In this document: positions 34,485 to 46,442 of the stretch, one piece after another | Numbering within the stretch: position 1 is the stretch's first letter | How the letters are laid out: each line of letters starts with the position of its first letter | DNA from: Chloroflexota bacterium | Lineage (GTDB): Bacteria; Chloroflexota; UBA11872 | Length of the DNA: 64,000 nucleotides | Assembly: GCA_022821645.1 (NCBI GenBank) | Contig: JAJEDE010000012.1 | Coordinates: 112,004 to 176,003 of the forward strand | Direction: 5' to 3' | The notes under the pieces: model-generated | Told to the model about the DNA's origin: nothing | Databases searched by the model: none | The model's input: the letters and a program-made list of their open reading frames with translations, nothing else | Position numbers and translations under genes: made by a program

Positions 34485-35639
34485 ATGAGCGCCGTCGCTA
34501 ATCGCCCGCGACGACGGGCGCAGCGCTATGGTGCGCGCCTCCGACCGCGCCGGATCGCGCGACGCGGACCCGGCCGCCCGCGAGTGGGTCGATCTTCAAT
34601 CCCCGTGTGGGGTCTGGCCCTGGCGCTGGGAACGGCCGTCGTTGTCTTCATGCTCGTGCTGGCCAACGTGGCGGATCCGCTGGCCGGGTTGCGGCCGCTG
34701 ATCGAGGACGCCGGCGCGCTGCTCCAACCGCGAGCGCCGGTGACGACGAGCGACGAGCGCCTGGTCCCTCGGCGCGAGGACCCGGCTGCCGACGTTGCGG
34801 AAGTTCCTTCCGTGGTGAACCTGGACCGGGACGACGCGCGGCAAGTCCTGGAAGACGCGGGCTTCCGACCCCAGGTCGAGGAGGTGTTTCACGACGCCGT
34901 GGCGGAAGGTCTGGTGATCAGCCAGGAGCCCCCGGCCGGTGAGTCACTCGGGCGGCTGGAACCGGTCGTTGTGACGGTCAGCCGTGGACCGTCGCTGGCG
35001 TCGCTGCCAAACGTGGTGGGACTGGCCGCGGAGGATGCGCGTGCGGACCTGGACCGCCGCGGATTCCAGGTGATTGAAGTCACCGCATTCAGCGAAGACG
35101 TGCCAGCAGGCACGGTGCTTGGCCAGGAGCCACTGGCGGGGGCCGTGGTGGACCGGCGCTCCGTGGTGGTGTTGCGAATCAGTCGCGGCGTAGAAATGGC
35201 GCCCGTGCCGCCGGTGGTGGGACGAGCGGAAGACGACGCTCGCCGCGCCATCGAGTTGGCGGGTCTTGCCGTGGGGGAGACGACATACGTCGAGGACGAC
35301 TCGGCCCCCAACGGAGTGGTTGTGGCACAGATACCGGTCAGCGGGGCCGGCGCACCAAGCGGGTCCGACGTGCTGCTGACGGTGGTACGGATTGGCGAGG
35401 TGGACGTTCCCACGTTGATCGGCCGAACGGTGGACGGGGCGCAGCGCACGCTGTTCGACAACGGTCTCCTGGTCGGATCAATTCGACTCGTCCCAACTCC
35501 CGGCTCGACCGGCGAAATCGTGGTTGGCCAGGAGCCGGGCCCCGGGGCCAAGGTGGCCCGGGGCTACGGCGTGCGCCTGATCGTGGCAGTCCCGGCCGCC
35601 GCCCCGAGTCCGCCGCCGGCGCCAACGGCTAGCGGCTGA
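34485..35639 (+). CDS. Membrane-anchored PASTA-repeat protein without kinase
   Basis: 384 aa. A very basic cytosolic N-terminus (to about 40) and one membrane helix (WGLALALGTAVVVFMLVLA) precede four PASTA repeats starting with VPSVVNLDRDDARQVLEDAG, LPNVVGLAAEDARADL, VPPVVGRAEDDARRAIELAG and VPTLIGRTVDGAQRTL. PASTA modules bind muropeptides and usually occur in Ser/Thr kinases or penicillin-binding proteins; here no catalytic domain is attached. Its 3' end overlaps the convergent protease gene by 11 bases. Confidence 0.85.
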   Translation: MSAVANRPRRRAQRYGARLRPRRIARRGPGRPRVGRSSIPVWGLALALGTAVVVFMLVLANVADPLAGLRPLIEDAGALLQPRAPVTTSDERLVPRREDPAADVAEVPSVVNLDRDDARQVLEDAGFRPQVEEVFHDAVAEGLVISQEPPAGESLGRLEPVVVTVSRGPSLASLPNVVGLAAEDARADLDRRGFQVIEVTAFSEDVPAGTVLGQEPLAGAVVDRRSVVVLRISRGVEMAPVPPVVGRAEDDARRAIELAGLAVGETTYVEDDSAPNGVVVAQIPVSGAGAPSGSDVLLTVVRIGEVDVPTLIGRTVDGAQRTLFDNGLLVGSIRLVPTPGSTGEIVVGQEPGPGAKVARGYGVRLIVAVPAAAPSPPPAPTASG

Positions 35640-36873
35640 CCTCCGGCAGGAGCGTGCGAACGGTCTGCAGACCGGCCGCGAGCACGGGGTCGTCGTCGGC
35701 GCCGATCTGAGCATCGGCCAGTTCGACCTCGAGGTCCGGAAGGAGTCCGCCCCCGTCGCCGGCCAGGGCGACGCCGGCGGGAGTGAACCAGATGCCGGTG
35801 GTGACGCGCATGATGGAGCCGTCGGAGAGCTTGTGAAGCTCCTGGACGGAGCCCTTGCCATGGGTCGGCTCGCCGATCAGCGTGGCGCGGCCGTGAGCCT
35901 GCAGGGCGCCGGCGAAGACCTCCGAGCCACTGGCCGACCCGGCGTTGACCAGGACGACCATTGGCGTTCGCAAGTCGCGGAATCCACTGACGGCGTTGTA
36001 GACGTGGGCCGGATCGTTGCGGCTCTCGCGGCGCAGAATCAGTTCGCCCTCCGGAAGAAAGCGACTGGTGACCGCAACGCTGGCATCAAGCAGCCCGCCG
36101 GGGTTATTGCGGAGATCGATAACGAGCCGATCCACACCCGCCGTTCGAAAGCCGCTGAGCGCGCGGCGGACTTCGCCGGACGTTCGAGACGAGAAGTTGG
36201 CGATGCGCAAGTACCCAACGTCATCAAAGACCCTGGTGGTGACCGACTGCACGATGATGCGGTCGCGCACGATGGTGACGTCGCGCCGGGTGGTTTCGCC
36301 CTGGCGCCGCAGCGTGAGCGTCACCGGGGTGCCACGCTCGCCGCGGACGATGCGCCCGAACTCCGTCAGCGAGACGCCCCTGGTGGAGACCCCGTCCACG
36401 GCCAGCACGTATTCATTGGCGCCAATGCCGGCCGCCTCGGCGGGCGAGCGCGGCAAGGGCTGGGTGACGAAGGGATAGCCGTCGCGCACTTCGACGCGGA
36501 TGCCGACGCCGACGAAGGAGCCTGACAGGCTGATGGAGGATCGCCGGGCCTGTTCAGGGTCGTGGTAGCGGGTGTAGGGATCATCGGTCGCGCCAGCCAG
36601 GCCGCGGATGGCGCCTTCGCGCAAGATCTCGGCCGCTAGCGGACCGTCGTAGTAGTTGTCCTGCAGCACGCGCCACGCTTCCCAGAAGAGACTGAAGTCA
36701 ACCTCTTCGTCCTCGTCCTTGAGATCGGGCGGCGGCTCGCCGGCAAGCACCAGCGGCGGGGGGATGCCGGGTCCGAGGGCCGTGGCGCCGGTGACGAACC
36801 CGATGGAGAACACGAGACAGAGCGCGACGACGGAACCGGCCAGCAAGAGGGCGGTGCGCAGGGGACGGTGCAT
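35629..36873 (-). CDS. S41-family carboxy-terminal processing protease
   Basis: 414 aa. N-terminal membrane anchor or signal (LLLAGSVVALCLVFSIGFV), a PDZ domain near 125-200 (YPFVTQPLPRSPAEAAGIGA) and the peptidase core VLVNAGSASGSEVFAGALQA with nucleophile Ser, then a GKGSVQEL segment with the catalytic Lys. This is the CtpA/Prc architecture; such enzymes trim or degrade exported proteins. Start at the ATG ending at 36873 inside a GC-rich context without a clear Shine-Dalgarno. Confidence 0.9.
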   Translation of the reverse strand: MHRPLRTALLLAGSVVALCLVFSIGFVTGATALGPGIPPPLVLAGEPPPDLKDEDEEVDFSLFWEAWRVLQDNYYDGPLAAEILREGAIRGLAGATDDPYTRYHDPEQARRSSISLSGSFVGVGIRVEVRDGYPFVTQPLPRSPAEAAGIGANEYVLAVDGVSTRGVSLTEFGRIVRGERGTPVTLTLRRQGETTRRDVTIVRDRIIVQSVTTRVFDDVGYLRIANFSSRTSGEVRRALSGFRTAGVDRLVIDLRNNPGGLLDASVAVTSRFLPEGELILRRESRNDPAHVYNAVSGFRDLRTPMVVLVNAGSASGSEVFAGALQAHGRATLIGEPTHGKGSVQELHKLSDGSIMRVTTGIWFTPAGVALAGDGGGLLPDLEVELADAQIGADDDPVLAAGLQTVRTLLPEVSR

Positions 36874-37155
36874 GGGAGGTACGGCGGAGGGACGCTACCT
36901 CCACGGTAGCGCAGGGCGGTGAGCGGTCGATGAGGAAGGCTTGGCTGACCTGACGATGTCGGCTGACGTTCAATCTCATGCGCTCTCACCGGCACGTGGC
37001 AGAGTCTCAGGCTCTCGCTGACGACCGAGGCCATAGCCAACGGGCCACTGGCGAGATTCTGGAAGATTGGACCCATATCGCTTAACATGTAGCCAATTGC
37101 TTCATCTGGTGGTTCCTGGTGAAGCGGAATTACCGATCCGGAGCGTGGGCAGGCG
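36874..37155. other. Intergenic region before the NgoMIV-type system
   Basis: About 280 bases between the S41 protease and the methylase, both transcribed outward. A minus-strand open frame crosses it but its sequence has no family resemblance. Composition shifts toward AT after about 37060, which may mark the left edge of the transferred restriction-modification module. No controller-protein gene or C-box was recognised. Confidence 0.4.
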
Positions 37156-38034
37156 ATGGCGACAAGCAGGACTGCGCCCGTTCGCATCGCCAGCGGCGAC
37201 GTTGAAATACTGATTGGCGATAGTCAAGAGGTACTGCCAAAGCTCGCACAACAATCGATTCAAAGCTGCATTACTTCGCCTCCATATTGGGGCTTACGAG
37301 ACTACGATCACGAGGCCCAGATTGGCTCCGAGGAATCGCCTGAAGACTATGTCCGACAGTTAGTCGCGATCTTCCGAGAAGTCCATAGAGTACTTGCGGA
37401 TGACGGCACGCTATGGCTGAACGTCGGTGACGGCTACGCCCGCAACGGCGGTACGGGGCGAAGCGGACCAAATGCACAAGTCGGCAATACGAGGAAACTA
37501 ATCCAGAAGCGCAATTGCAAGGTTCCAGACTGCTGGGGGCTGAAGGACCGAGACCTGTTGGGGATGCCATGGCGTGTGGCATTCGCGCTACAAGCCGACG
37601 GCTGGCTGTTGCGCTCAAGCATCACGTGGATCAAGAAGGCGCCCATGCCTGAGAGCGTACGAAACCGACCCTCCAACGCGACCGAGCAGGTATTCCTCTT
37701 CTCGAAGACACCCAAGTACTTCTATGACAATCAGGCCATCCGGGAGGAAACCGGAGCAAATCTGAGGAACTACTGGCTTCTTGGACCTGACCCAGGCGGC
37801 ACATCCCACCCAGCCGTTTATCCAAGAGAGTTGGTACGACGGTGCATTCTTCTGGGGAGTCGCCCCGGGGATACGATTCTCGATCCCTTCTCCGGGTCTG
37901 GGACTACCGGTGTGGCTGCGGCCGAGTTGAATCGCAGGGCGATTCTGATTGAGTTGAACGAAGACTATGCAGCGCAGTCAAGATCACGCATTGACAATGG
38001 CATACAGCGCGTTTTGGGCATGCGAGATTTTTAA
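37156..38034 (+). CDS. DNA amino-methyltransferase (N4-cytosine or N6-adenine, beta class)
   Basis: 292 aa. Catalytic motif IV comes first, SCITSPPYWGLRDYDHEA near 37, and SAM-binding motif I last, ILDPFSGSGTTGVAAAEL near 242: the beta-class order. SPPYW is more common in N4-cytosine enzymes. The next gene, 20 bases on, encodes an NgoMIV-like endonuclease, so this is its protective methylase. The known NgoMIV partner is a 5-methylcytosine enzyme, so an amino-methylase partner is noteworthy. Codon use is more AT-rich than in flanking genes. Confidence 0.85.
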   Translation: MATSRTAPVRIASGDVEILIGDSQEVLPKLAQQSIQSCITSPPYWGLRDYDHEAQIGSEESPEDYVRQLVAIFREVHRVLADDGTLWLNVGDGYARNGGTGRSGPNAQVGNTRKLIQKRNCKVPDCWGLKDRDLLGMPWRVAFALQADGWLLRSSITWIKKAPMPESVRNRPSNATEQVFLFSKTPKYFYDNQAIREETGANLRNYWLLGPDPGGTSHPAVYPRELVRRCILLGSRPGDTILDPFSGSGTTGVAAAELNRRAILIELNEDYAAQSRSRIDNGIQRVLGMRDF

Positions 38035-38054
38035 GAACTATCCCTCTGAATAAC

Positions 38055-38921
38055 GTGGCAACTCTCACAGAACTCCGAAAACTCTATCATTCCAAGATTG
38101 GCATCCAAATCGTTCGGTTCTCGGACAGTGGAAGTCTGACTCATCCCAATTTTGCGGACGGAAGCAGCCGATCGAGTGTGTTGATATCAAATGGTATTGC
38201 AAGAATTATTGGATTCCACAAGTACGAGAGAGGCAGTATTTCAGGTCAAACGTCAGGATCTCTATTCGAGAAGCTCACGTGCGAGTTCATAGAGGGAGCA
38301 TTTGCAGCTATCAGTCACTTACGGCCTGGACGTTGGCAATACCTTACAATGCAGACACGGATTTCCAGATTCGTTCAGTATCGACATTTGGAGCTCCTCG
38401 ACGAGGTTGTCAGCACAAATCAGGACCTCTCAGCAGCGCTCGGCCACGGCTACATCGTGACGCCGGATGTCGTCATTTCGCGCCTCCCCGCAACCCAAGA
38501 GGAGGTCAATGAACACCGCGTCCTTTTGGACGGCTCTGATACAGCATCACTGACACCATTCATCGAAACAAATCAGGCAACCAGCCTTCCGTTCTTGCAT
38601 GCGAGTGTCTCGTGCAAGTGGACAATTCGGAGTGACCGTTCTCAGAACACACGCACGGAAGCGCTGAATCTCATCAGGAATCGCAAGGGCTCCATACCGC
38701 ACATCGTCGCAGTAACGGCCGAACCACTCCCAATGCGGATTGCCTCGCTGGCGCTCGGGACGGGCGATCTCGATTGCGTGTACCACTTCGCACTCAACGA
38801 GTTGCGAGACGTCTGCGCGTCGCTACCCGAGGCTGGAGACCAGTCCGAAATGCTGGAGACGATGATTGAGGGTGACCGCTTGCGGGACATCAGCGACCTC
38901 CCGTTCGATCTTGCCGTCTGA
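38055..38921 (+). CDS. NgoMIV-family type II restriction endonuclease
   Basis: 288 aa from a GTG start. The active-site pattern typical of the CCGG-core endonucleases is visible: Asp in GHGYIVTPDVVISRLPA near 137 and SVSCKWTIRSDRSQN near 180, followed by TRTEALNLIRNRKG. NgoMIV enzymes cut GCCGGC. That hexamer occurs in this window (10119-10124 for example), so the upstream methylase would be needed. AT-rich DNA supports acquisition by transfer. Assignment rests on motif memory; exact specificity is inferred. Confidence 0.8.
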   Translation: MATLTELRKLYHSKIGIQIVRFSDSGSLTHPNFADGSSRSSVLISNGIARIIGFHKYERGSISGQTSGSLFEKLTCEFIEGAFAAISHLRPGRWQYLTMQTRISRFVQYRHLELLDEVVSTNQDLSAALGHGYIVTPDVVISRLPATQEEVNEHRVLLDGSDTASLTPFIETNQATSLPFLHASVSCKWTIRSDRSQNTRTEALNLIRNRKGSIPHIVAVTAEPLPMRIASLALGTGDLDCVYHFALNELRDVCASLPEAGDQSEMLETMIEGDRLRDISDLPFDLAV

Positions 38922-38953
38922 TTGTTCTCGTCGCCGAGCGGTCGATCTACGGA

Positions 38954-39634
38954 TCAGCTGGTGCTGAAGACGCCGACGGGTTCGTCGGCGAGGATGGTTC
39001 CGGCGTCCATGCGGATGACGCGTCGGCGGAGGTCGTTGACGATTTCGCTGTCGTGGGTGGCGACGAGGGTGGTGACGCCCTCGCTGTTGATGTCGAGCAG
39101 CAGGCCGATGATCTCGCGGGCGTGGGCGGGATTGATGCTGTCGGTGGGTTCGTCGCAGAGCAGGACGTCAGGCTTGGATATGACGGCGCGGGCGAGGGCG
39201 ACCTTGCGCTGTTCACCGCCCGAGAGTTGCCTGGGGAAGCGCTCGGACTTGTCGGCGAGGGCCACGCGCTCGAGCACGTCGGCAACCGCCAGGTCGATTT
39301 CGCGATTGGCGCGCCCGCGAACCTGGAGCGGCAGGCCCACGTTCTCGCGGACGGTGGCGTTGGGCAGCAGGCGGGTGTCCTGAAACACGACGCCGATGCG
39401 GCGGCGGAACTTGGTGAGCGCGGCGCCGCGAATCCTGGCGACATCGACGCCGTTGACGAGGACGACGCCGGAATCGAAGGCCTCTTCACGCAGGAGAATG
39501 CGAAGCAGGGTGGTTTTGCCCGCGCCGTTCGTACCGATAAGGAAGGCGAACTCGCCGCGGGCGATGGCAATTGAGACGTCGGCGAGGGCGGGTTCGCCGT
39601 CGTAGCGCTTGGTGACTCCCTGGACAACGATCAG
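38954..39634 (-). CDS. Second FtsE-like ABC ATPase with probable CTG start
   Basis: 226 aa if started at CTG 39634. Walker A IGTNGAGKTTLLRILL, signature LSGGEQRKVALARAVISKPD, Walker B VLLCDEPTDSINP and H-loop LVATHDSEIV are intact. Aligned to the FtsE upstream ([14 protein letters not shown]), IVVQGVTKRYDG begins one residue after the CTG codon, and no ATG, GTG or TTG lies in frame between the ftsX stop and this point; a GGGGGG run lies just upstream. Gene order is ftsE-ftsX-ftsE-like on one strand. It may form an alternative FtsEX complex or serve another permease. Confidence 0.8.
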   Translation of the reverse strand: MIVVQGVTKRYDGEPALADVSIAIARGEFAFLIGTNGAGKTTLLRILLREEAFDSGVVLVNGVDVARIRGAALTKFRRRIGVVFQDTRLLPNATVRENVGLPLQVRGRANREIDLAVADVLERVALADKSERFPRQLSGGEQRKVALARAVISKPDVLLCDEPTDSINPAHAREIIGLLLDINSEGVTTLVATHDSEIVNDLRRRVIRMDAGTILADEPVGVFSTS

Positions 39635-39644
39635 CGGCGCCCCC

Positions 39645-40538
39645 CTATACGGCGAGGTAGCGGCGCACGGAGACGTAGCTCCCGATGCTGCCGACCACGA
39701 GTCCGACCAAGACGATGAAGACGGCGAGGTTGCGGACAAAGGACACGTCGGTGGCGATGGGCAGGAAGGAAATGATGCGAGTAATCGTGGGCGCGACCTG
39801 CAAGTACATGACGACCAAGGCCACGGCGGCGAGGGTGGCGCCAACGAGGCCGATGAACGCGCCTTCGATGAGGAAGGGGCCGCGCACGAACCAGTCGGTG
39901 GCGCCGACCAGCTTCATGATTTCGATTTCCTGGCGGCGGGCGTAGACGGCGATGCGGATGGTGTTGGCGATGACGAACAAGGCAACGGCGGTCAGAGCGA
40001 TGATCATGGCGGTGCCGGCTGCGCGCGAGACGTTGCTGATGGAAACCAGGCGCTCGACCACATCGAGCGGGACGGCCACGCTCTCGAAGACCTGGGGCAT
40101 CCCGCGCAACTCGTCGGCGAGCGCGGGTAGCACGGCCGGGTCGTCCATGCGGAGTTCCACGCTGGCGGGGAGCGGGTTGGCCTGCAGGATGTCGATGACG
40201 TCGCGCTGGTCGAAGAAGCGTTCCTGGAAGATGCGCAAGGCGTCTTCCTTGGTGACGAAGACAACCTCGCCGACACCGGGACGCTGTTCCAGATCCTGCA
40301 TGATCTCGGTGACGCGGGAGGGGCGGGCGTCGTCACGGACGTAGGCGATCAGGTTGCTCTTGCGGCCGAGCGCCGTGACCATCTCGTTCAGGGTGTCGTT
40401 GATGGCCAGGAACGCGGCCAACGTGACCAGCATGACGGCGGTGGTGACGACGGCGCCGAGGGTCATGGTGCGGTTGCGCCAGAGGCCAAGCATGGCGGCG
40501 CCGAGCACGTAGCGCAGGACGTTGAGCTTAGCTGTCAT
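39645..40538 (-). CDS. ftsX: Cell-division permease FtsX
   Basis: 297 aa from the ATG ending at 40538, overlapping the ftsE stop by 11 bases. One N-terminal membrane helix (MTLGAVVTTAVMLVTLAAFL), an extracellular domain with SNLIAYVRDDARPSRV and VVFVTKEDALRIFQERF, then three C-terminal membrane helices with YARRQEIEIMKLVGATDWFV. This is the FtsX layout. With FtsE it forms an ABC-type transmembrane signalling complex that activates peptidoglycan hydrolases at the septum; CtpA-like and PASTA genes lie a few kb away. Confidence 0.9.
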   Translation of the reverse strand: MTAKLNVLRYVLGAAMLGLWRNRTMTLGAVVTTAVMLVTLAAFLAINDTLNEMVTALGRKSNLIAYVRDDARPSRVTEIMQDLEQRPGVGEVVFVTKEDALRIFQERFFDQRDVIDILQANPLPASVELRMDDPAVLPALADELRGMPQVFESVAVPLDVVERLVSISNVSRAAGTAMIIALTAVALFVIANTIRIAVYARRQEIEIMKLVGATDWFVRGPFLIEGAFIGLVGATLAAVALVVMYLQVAPTITRIISFLPIATDVSFVRNLAVFIVLVGLVVGSIGSYVSVRRYLAV

Positions 40539-41208
40539 AGCCGCCGCCGAGTTCGTCGCGGACGACCTTGCCGTTGTCGATTTCGATGACACGGCGCCGC
40601 ATGGTGTCGACGATCTCCCGATTGTGCGTGGCCATCAGCACTGTGGCGCCGAGGGCGTTGATCCGTACCAATAGTTGAATCGTGTCCCAGCTGGTGGCGT
40701 GATCCAGATTTCCGGTGGGTTCGTCGGCGACCAGGATGGGGCAGCGGCGGACGATGGCGCGGGCGATGGCGGTGCGCTGCTGCTCGCCACCGGAGAGTTC
40801 GTGGGGGTGATGGTCGGCGCGGTCGCTCAATTGGACGAGCGAGAGCGCCTCGTCCACCCACTTTGCGGTTCGGCCATTGAATTCACCGGTGGACTTGAGG
40901 ACGAACTCCACGTTCTGACGCACGCTCAGGCCGGGGAGCAGCTTGTAGTCCTGATAGATCACGCCAACGCGCCGGCGGAGCTTGGGGACCTCGCGGCGTC
41001 GAATGCGCGTGACGTCGGTGTTTTCGACGTAGACGTTGCCGCTGTCGGGGCTGGTGTCGCGGTTGATGAGCCGGATCAGGGTGGTTTTGCCAGCGCCGCT
41101 GGGGCCGACGAGAAAGACGAACTCGCGCTCCTCGATCTGGAGGCTGACGTCGTCAAGCGCGCGGGTTCCGTTGGGGTAGACCTTGGTGACGTTCTGCAGA
41201 ACGATCAT
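40528..41208 (-). CDS. ftsE: Cell-division ATP-binding protein FtsE
   Basis: 226 aa from the ATG ending at 41208, overlapping the metallopeptidase stop by four bases; a longer frame upstream is not native. [18 protein letters not shown] is Walker [21 protein letters not shown] the signature, and [20 protein letters not shown]alker [21 protein letters not shown] is the usual FtsE start. It drives the FtsX permease in cell-wall remodelling at division. Confidence 0.92.
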   Translation of the reverse strand: MIVLQNVTKVYPNGTRALDDVSLQIEEREFVFLVGPSGAGKTTLIRLINRDTSPDSGNVYVENTDVTRIRRREVPKLRRRVGVIYQDYKLLPGLSVRQNVEFVLKSTGEFNGRTAKWVDEALSLVQLSDRADHHPHELSGGEQQRTAIARAIVRRCPILVADEPTGNLDHATSWDTIQLLVRINALGATVLMATHNREIVDTMRRRVIEIDNGKVVRDELGGGYDS

Positions 41209-42422
41209 GGTTGCGTGGGGATAAGCGCGACGGTGGACACGGTTGTCAAGACGCCGGAACTCGCCGTAGGTGTGGCGTCGGACAGGCCAAGAGTAGCGAG
41301 CCATTGTGCTTCGAGGTCGGCGAGGTCGAGCCCGACCGCCTGTTGGAGCGCGCGGTCCGGCAATGCACCATCGCGGTAGGCGTCCAGGATCTGCGTAATC
41401 GAGGACCCGCCCCAACGGTCGATGATGAACCTGACGAACGAGTTGCTCTGGGCGTAGGCCAGCAGGGCGCCGCCGCTGCGCACGGGAAACGACCCGGTGA
41501 GGCCGCGCAAGGAGATCAGCCGATCGGCTGCAAACGCCCCGTCGACGATGTCGTCGTAGGAGAACCGCTCGGCGACAGAACTCTCAACGACGGTGGCCAC
41601 GCCTTCGTGGAGCCAGGTGGGAATGTTGCGCGGCGGTTCGCCGACGGCGTGTTCGATGGCGATGTGGGTCAACTCGTGGGCGATGGTGGACGGAAGGGTG
41701 GAACGGCCCCACTCGAACTCGGAGGCGTAGAGCACGATCAGATTGAATCGGGCGGCGGCAACGCCTCCCACCCAGGGTCGGGTGCCGCGGCCCAAGTCTG
41801 CGCGCATGCGCTCGCCGTCGGCGTAAAGGACCAGGCGGGTACGGCGCTGAAGTGCCAGGTCGAACTGAGCCTGGAGTGCATCCAGGCCCCGGCGAATGCC
41901 GTTGGCGGCGTCGGTGGCCAGGCTGTCGTCGCCGGCATACCACCAGATATCCACCAGCCCTTCGGATTGCGTTTGCCACGGAAGGTCCAGGTCGATATAG
42001 GTCACGGTGCTGGACTCGGTTTGCACCTTTCCGTCCGCGTCACGAACCTCGAAGCGGTATTCGATCTCGGCCCCGGGCAGCAGCGTTCCCCGGGGACGCC
42101 AGCGGTGCGAGGCCGTGAGACGCCCGTCGTCAACTTCAAAGGGGGCGCGTCCGCGTCGGGTCACGACGCCGTCCGGCAGCCCAAACAGCACCGATACCCG
42201 GGATGGCGGCGGACCCGTCCAGGGCGCGTCGAGTTGAAAGGTAATGGCGGACCGAATCTCCACCTGGGCGCTCAGATCCGCCGGGATGGATGACGCCGCG
42301 CCGGCCGTGCCGGGACCCAGCGTGAGCCACGCCAGCCCGGCCAATCCAAGCGCGACGAGGGCAAGGACGAGGCGGCTCGGCAGCCGTTGGCCGGACGCCC
42401 TGGGCAACCTCCCTGAGGTCAC
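41205..42422 (-). CDS. Exported HExxH metallopeptidase (peptidase MA-like)
   Basis: 405 aa from a GTG whose last bases overlap the prfB stop (GTGA); an ATG 42 bases upstream would lie in prfB. A signal peptide (LVLALVALGLAGLAWLTLGP) leads to a beta-rich domain, then a gluzincin catalytic site STIAHELTHIAIEHAV near 245 and a second HEG motif in PTWLHEGVATVVES, supplying the third zinc ligand. It is embedded in the secA-prfB-ftsEX operon, suggesting cell-envelope function. Substrate unknown. Confidence 0.8.
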   Translation of the reverse strand: MTSGRLPRASGQRLPSRLVLALVALGLAGLAWLTLGPGTAGAASSIPADLSAQVEIRSAITFQLDAPWTGPPPSRVSVLFGLPDGVVTRRGRAPFEVDDGRLTASHRWRPRGTLLPGAEIEYRFEVRDADGKVQTESSTVTYIDLDLPWQTQSEGLVDIWWYAGDDSLATDAANGIRRGLDALQAQFDLALQRRTRLVLYADGERMRADLGRGTRPWVGGVAAARFNLIVLYASEFEWGRSTLPSTIAHELTHIAIEHAVGEPPRNIPTWLHEGVATVVESSVAERFSYDDIVDGAFAADRLISLRGLTGSFPVRSGGALLAYAQSNSFVRFIIDRWGGSSITQILDAYRDGALPDRALQQAVGLDLADLEAQWLATLGLSDATPTASSGVLTTVSTVALIPTQP

Positions 42423-43550
42423 GCGCCGGTCTCGTTTCCGGCTGCGATCGACGCGCGAAGCCACGCCTCGATGAAAGGATCGATCTGGCCGTCCAATACA
42501 GCGTCCGCGTTTCCGACCTCAATCCCGGTGCGCAGATCCTTGACCTGGCGGTAGGGGTGCAGTACGTAGGAGCGAATCTGGCTGCCAAAGTCGACGGCGG
42601 CCTGTTTGCCGCGCAGGCGGGCCTGCTCGGCCTCACGTTCGGCGATCTGTCGCTCCAGCAGGCGCGCGCCGAGCATCTCCATGGCGACTTCGCGGTTCTG
42701 GTGTTGCGAGCGCTGGTTCTGGCAGGAGACGACGATGCCGGTGGGCTCGTGACGGATGCGCACGGCGGAGTCGGTCTTGTTGACGTACTGGCCGCCGGCG
42801 CCGCTGGCGCGGAAGGTCTCGACGCGGAGGTCCTCGGGGCTGATCGCCACTTCGTCCACGTCCTCCAGCACCGGCACCACGTCAACCCGCGCGAAGGAGG
42901 TATGGCGGCGGTTGCTGGCGTCAAAGGGGGAGAGACGGACGAGGCGGTGGACGCCGCGCTCGGCCTTGAGGTAGCCGTAGGCGTAGCGGCCGGAAGCGCG
43001 CAGGGTGGCGCTCTTGATGCCGGCTTCCTCGCCGTGCGAGATGTCGACGACGTCGGGCGCGAACGACCGGGCGTCGGCCCAGCGGGAGTACATGCGCAGA
43101 AGCATCTCGGCCCAGTCCTGCGACTCGGTACCGCCGGCGCCGGACTGGACGGTCAGGAAGGCGTCGTGCTCGTCGTATTCGTCGCCGAGCAGGAGTTGAA
43201 ACTCCAGGGATGCCAGGCGGTCTTCGAGGGCCGCGACCTCGCTTGCGACTTCCTGCTGGAGATCAGGGTCATCGGGGTCCAGGAGTTCGACCAAGCCGAC
43301 CACGTCGTCGGCCTGCGTGTCGAGTTCGTCCCAGAGGTCGACTTCGTCCTTGACGCGCCGGTAGCGGCGCATGACGTCGCGGGCGCGGTCGGGGTCGTCC
43401 CAGAGGTCAGGCGCGGCGATCTGGCGGTCGAGTTCGGCTAGCGCCTGGCGCTTTGCCGCCAGGTCAAAGGTGCCTCCGAATCTCGGTGACCCGCTGCCGG
43501 GCGCGGAGGGCGCGCCCCTCGAGATCGGCGGTGTCGACGGCTTCAGTCAT
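42419..43550 (-). CDS. prfB: Peptide chain release factor 2, made by programmed +1 frameshift
   Basis: 376 aa after frameshifting. The ATG ending at 43550 opens a 28-codon frame (MTEAVDTADLEGRALRARQR to HL) that stops at TGA 43464-43466. The second frame continues LDLAAKRQALAELDRQIAAP and runs to 42419, with RF2 marks HRLVRLSPFDASNRRHTSF and the peptidyl-hydrolysis loop RASGAGGQYVNKTDSAVRI. RF2 terminates at UGA and UAA. The TGA in the leader is read by RF2 itself, giving autoregulation. Lies 16 bases downstream of secA. Confidence 0.93.
43463..43477 (-). promoter_or_regulatory. prfB +1 programmed ribosomal frameshift site
   Basis: On the minus strand: GGAGG (43477-43473), spacer CAC, then CTT TGA C (43469-43463). 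This is the classical RF2 arrangement: an internal Shine-Dalgarno three bases before CTT-TGA makes the ribosome slip from CTT into the +1 frame when RF2 is scarce. Confidence 0.93.
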
Positions 43551-43566
43551 GGCAGGGCGGCTCCCC

Positions 43567-46215
<2,649 letters not shown>

Positions 46216-46442
46216 GTCAGTCGCTTAAGTGCCGTAGCACCCACGCCGGGCGCGGGGCGTCATTCGAGTATATCGAGAGGCTTCACAGCGTCGGTGACGG
46301 CTCGGAACTCAGGAGGTCCGGGGCCACGCAGGGAGAAACAGAGTCTGGGCACGCGAAAGCATCTCAGCCTGCGCGAGGTGGCAAATGCTCGGCAAGCAAC
46401 TACCATGACCGTCCAAAATCGTTCACGGGCGGATGGGCGGTT

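Noticed and set aside
36636..37187. Minus-strand frame crossing the S41 protease start
   Set aside because: The upstream part has some plausible residues but no family or ribosome-binding site, and its 3' part is a shadow of the protease gene.
41211..42293. Plus-strand open frame (360 codons)
   Set aside because: Antisense to the metallopeptidase, which has HELTH and couples to prfB and ftsE.
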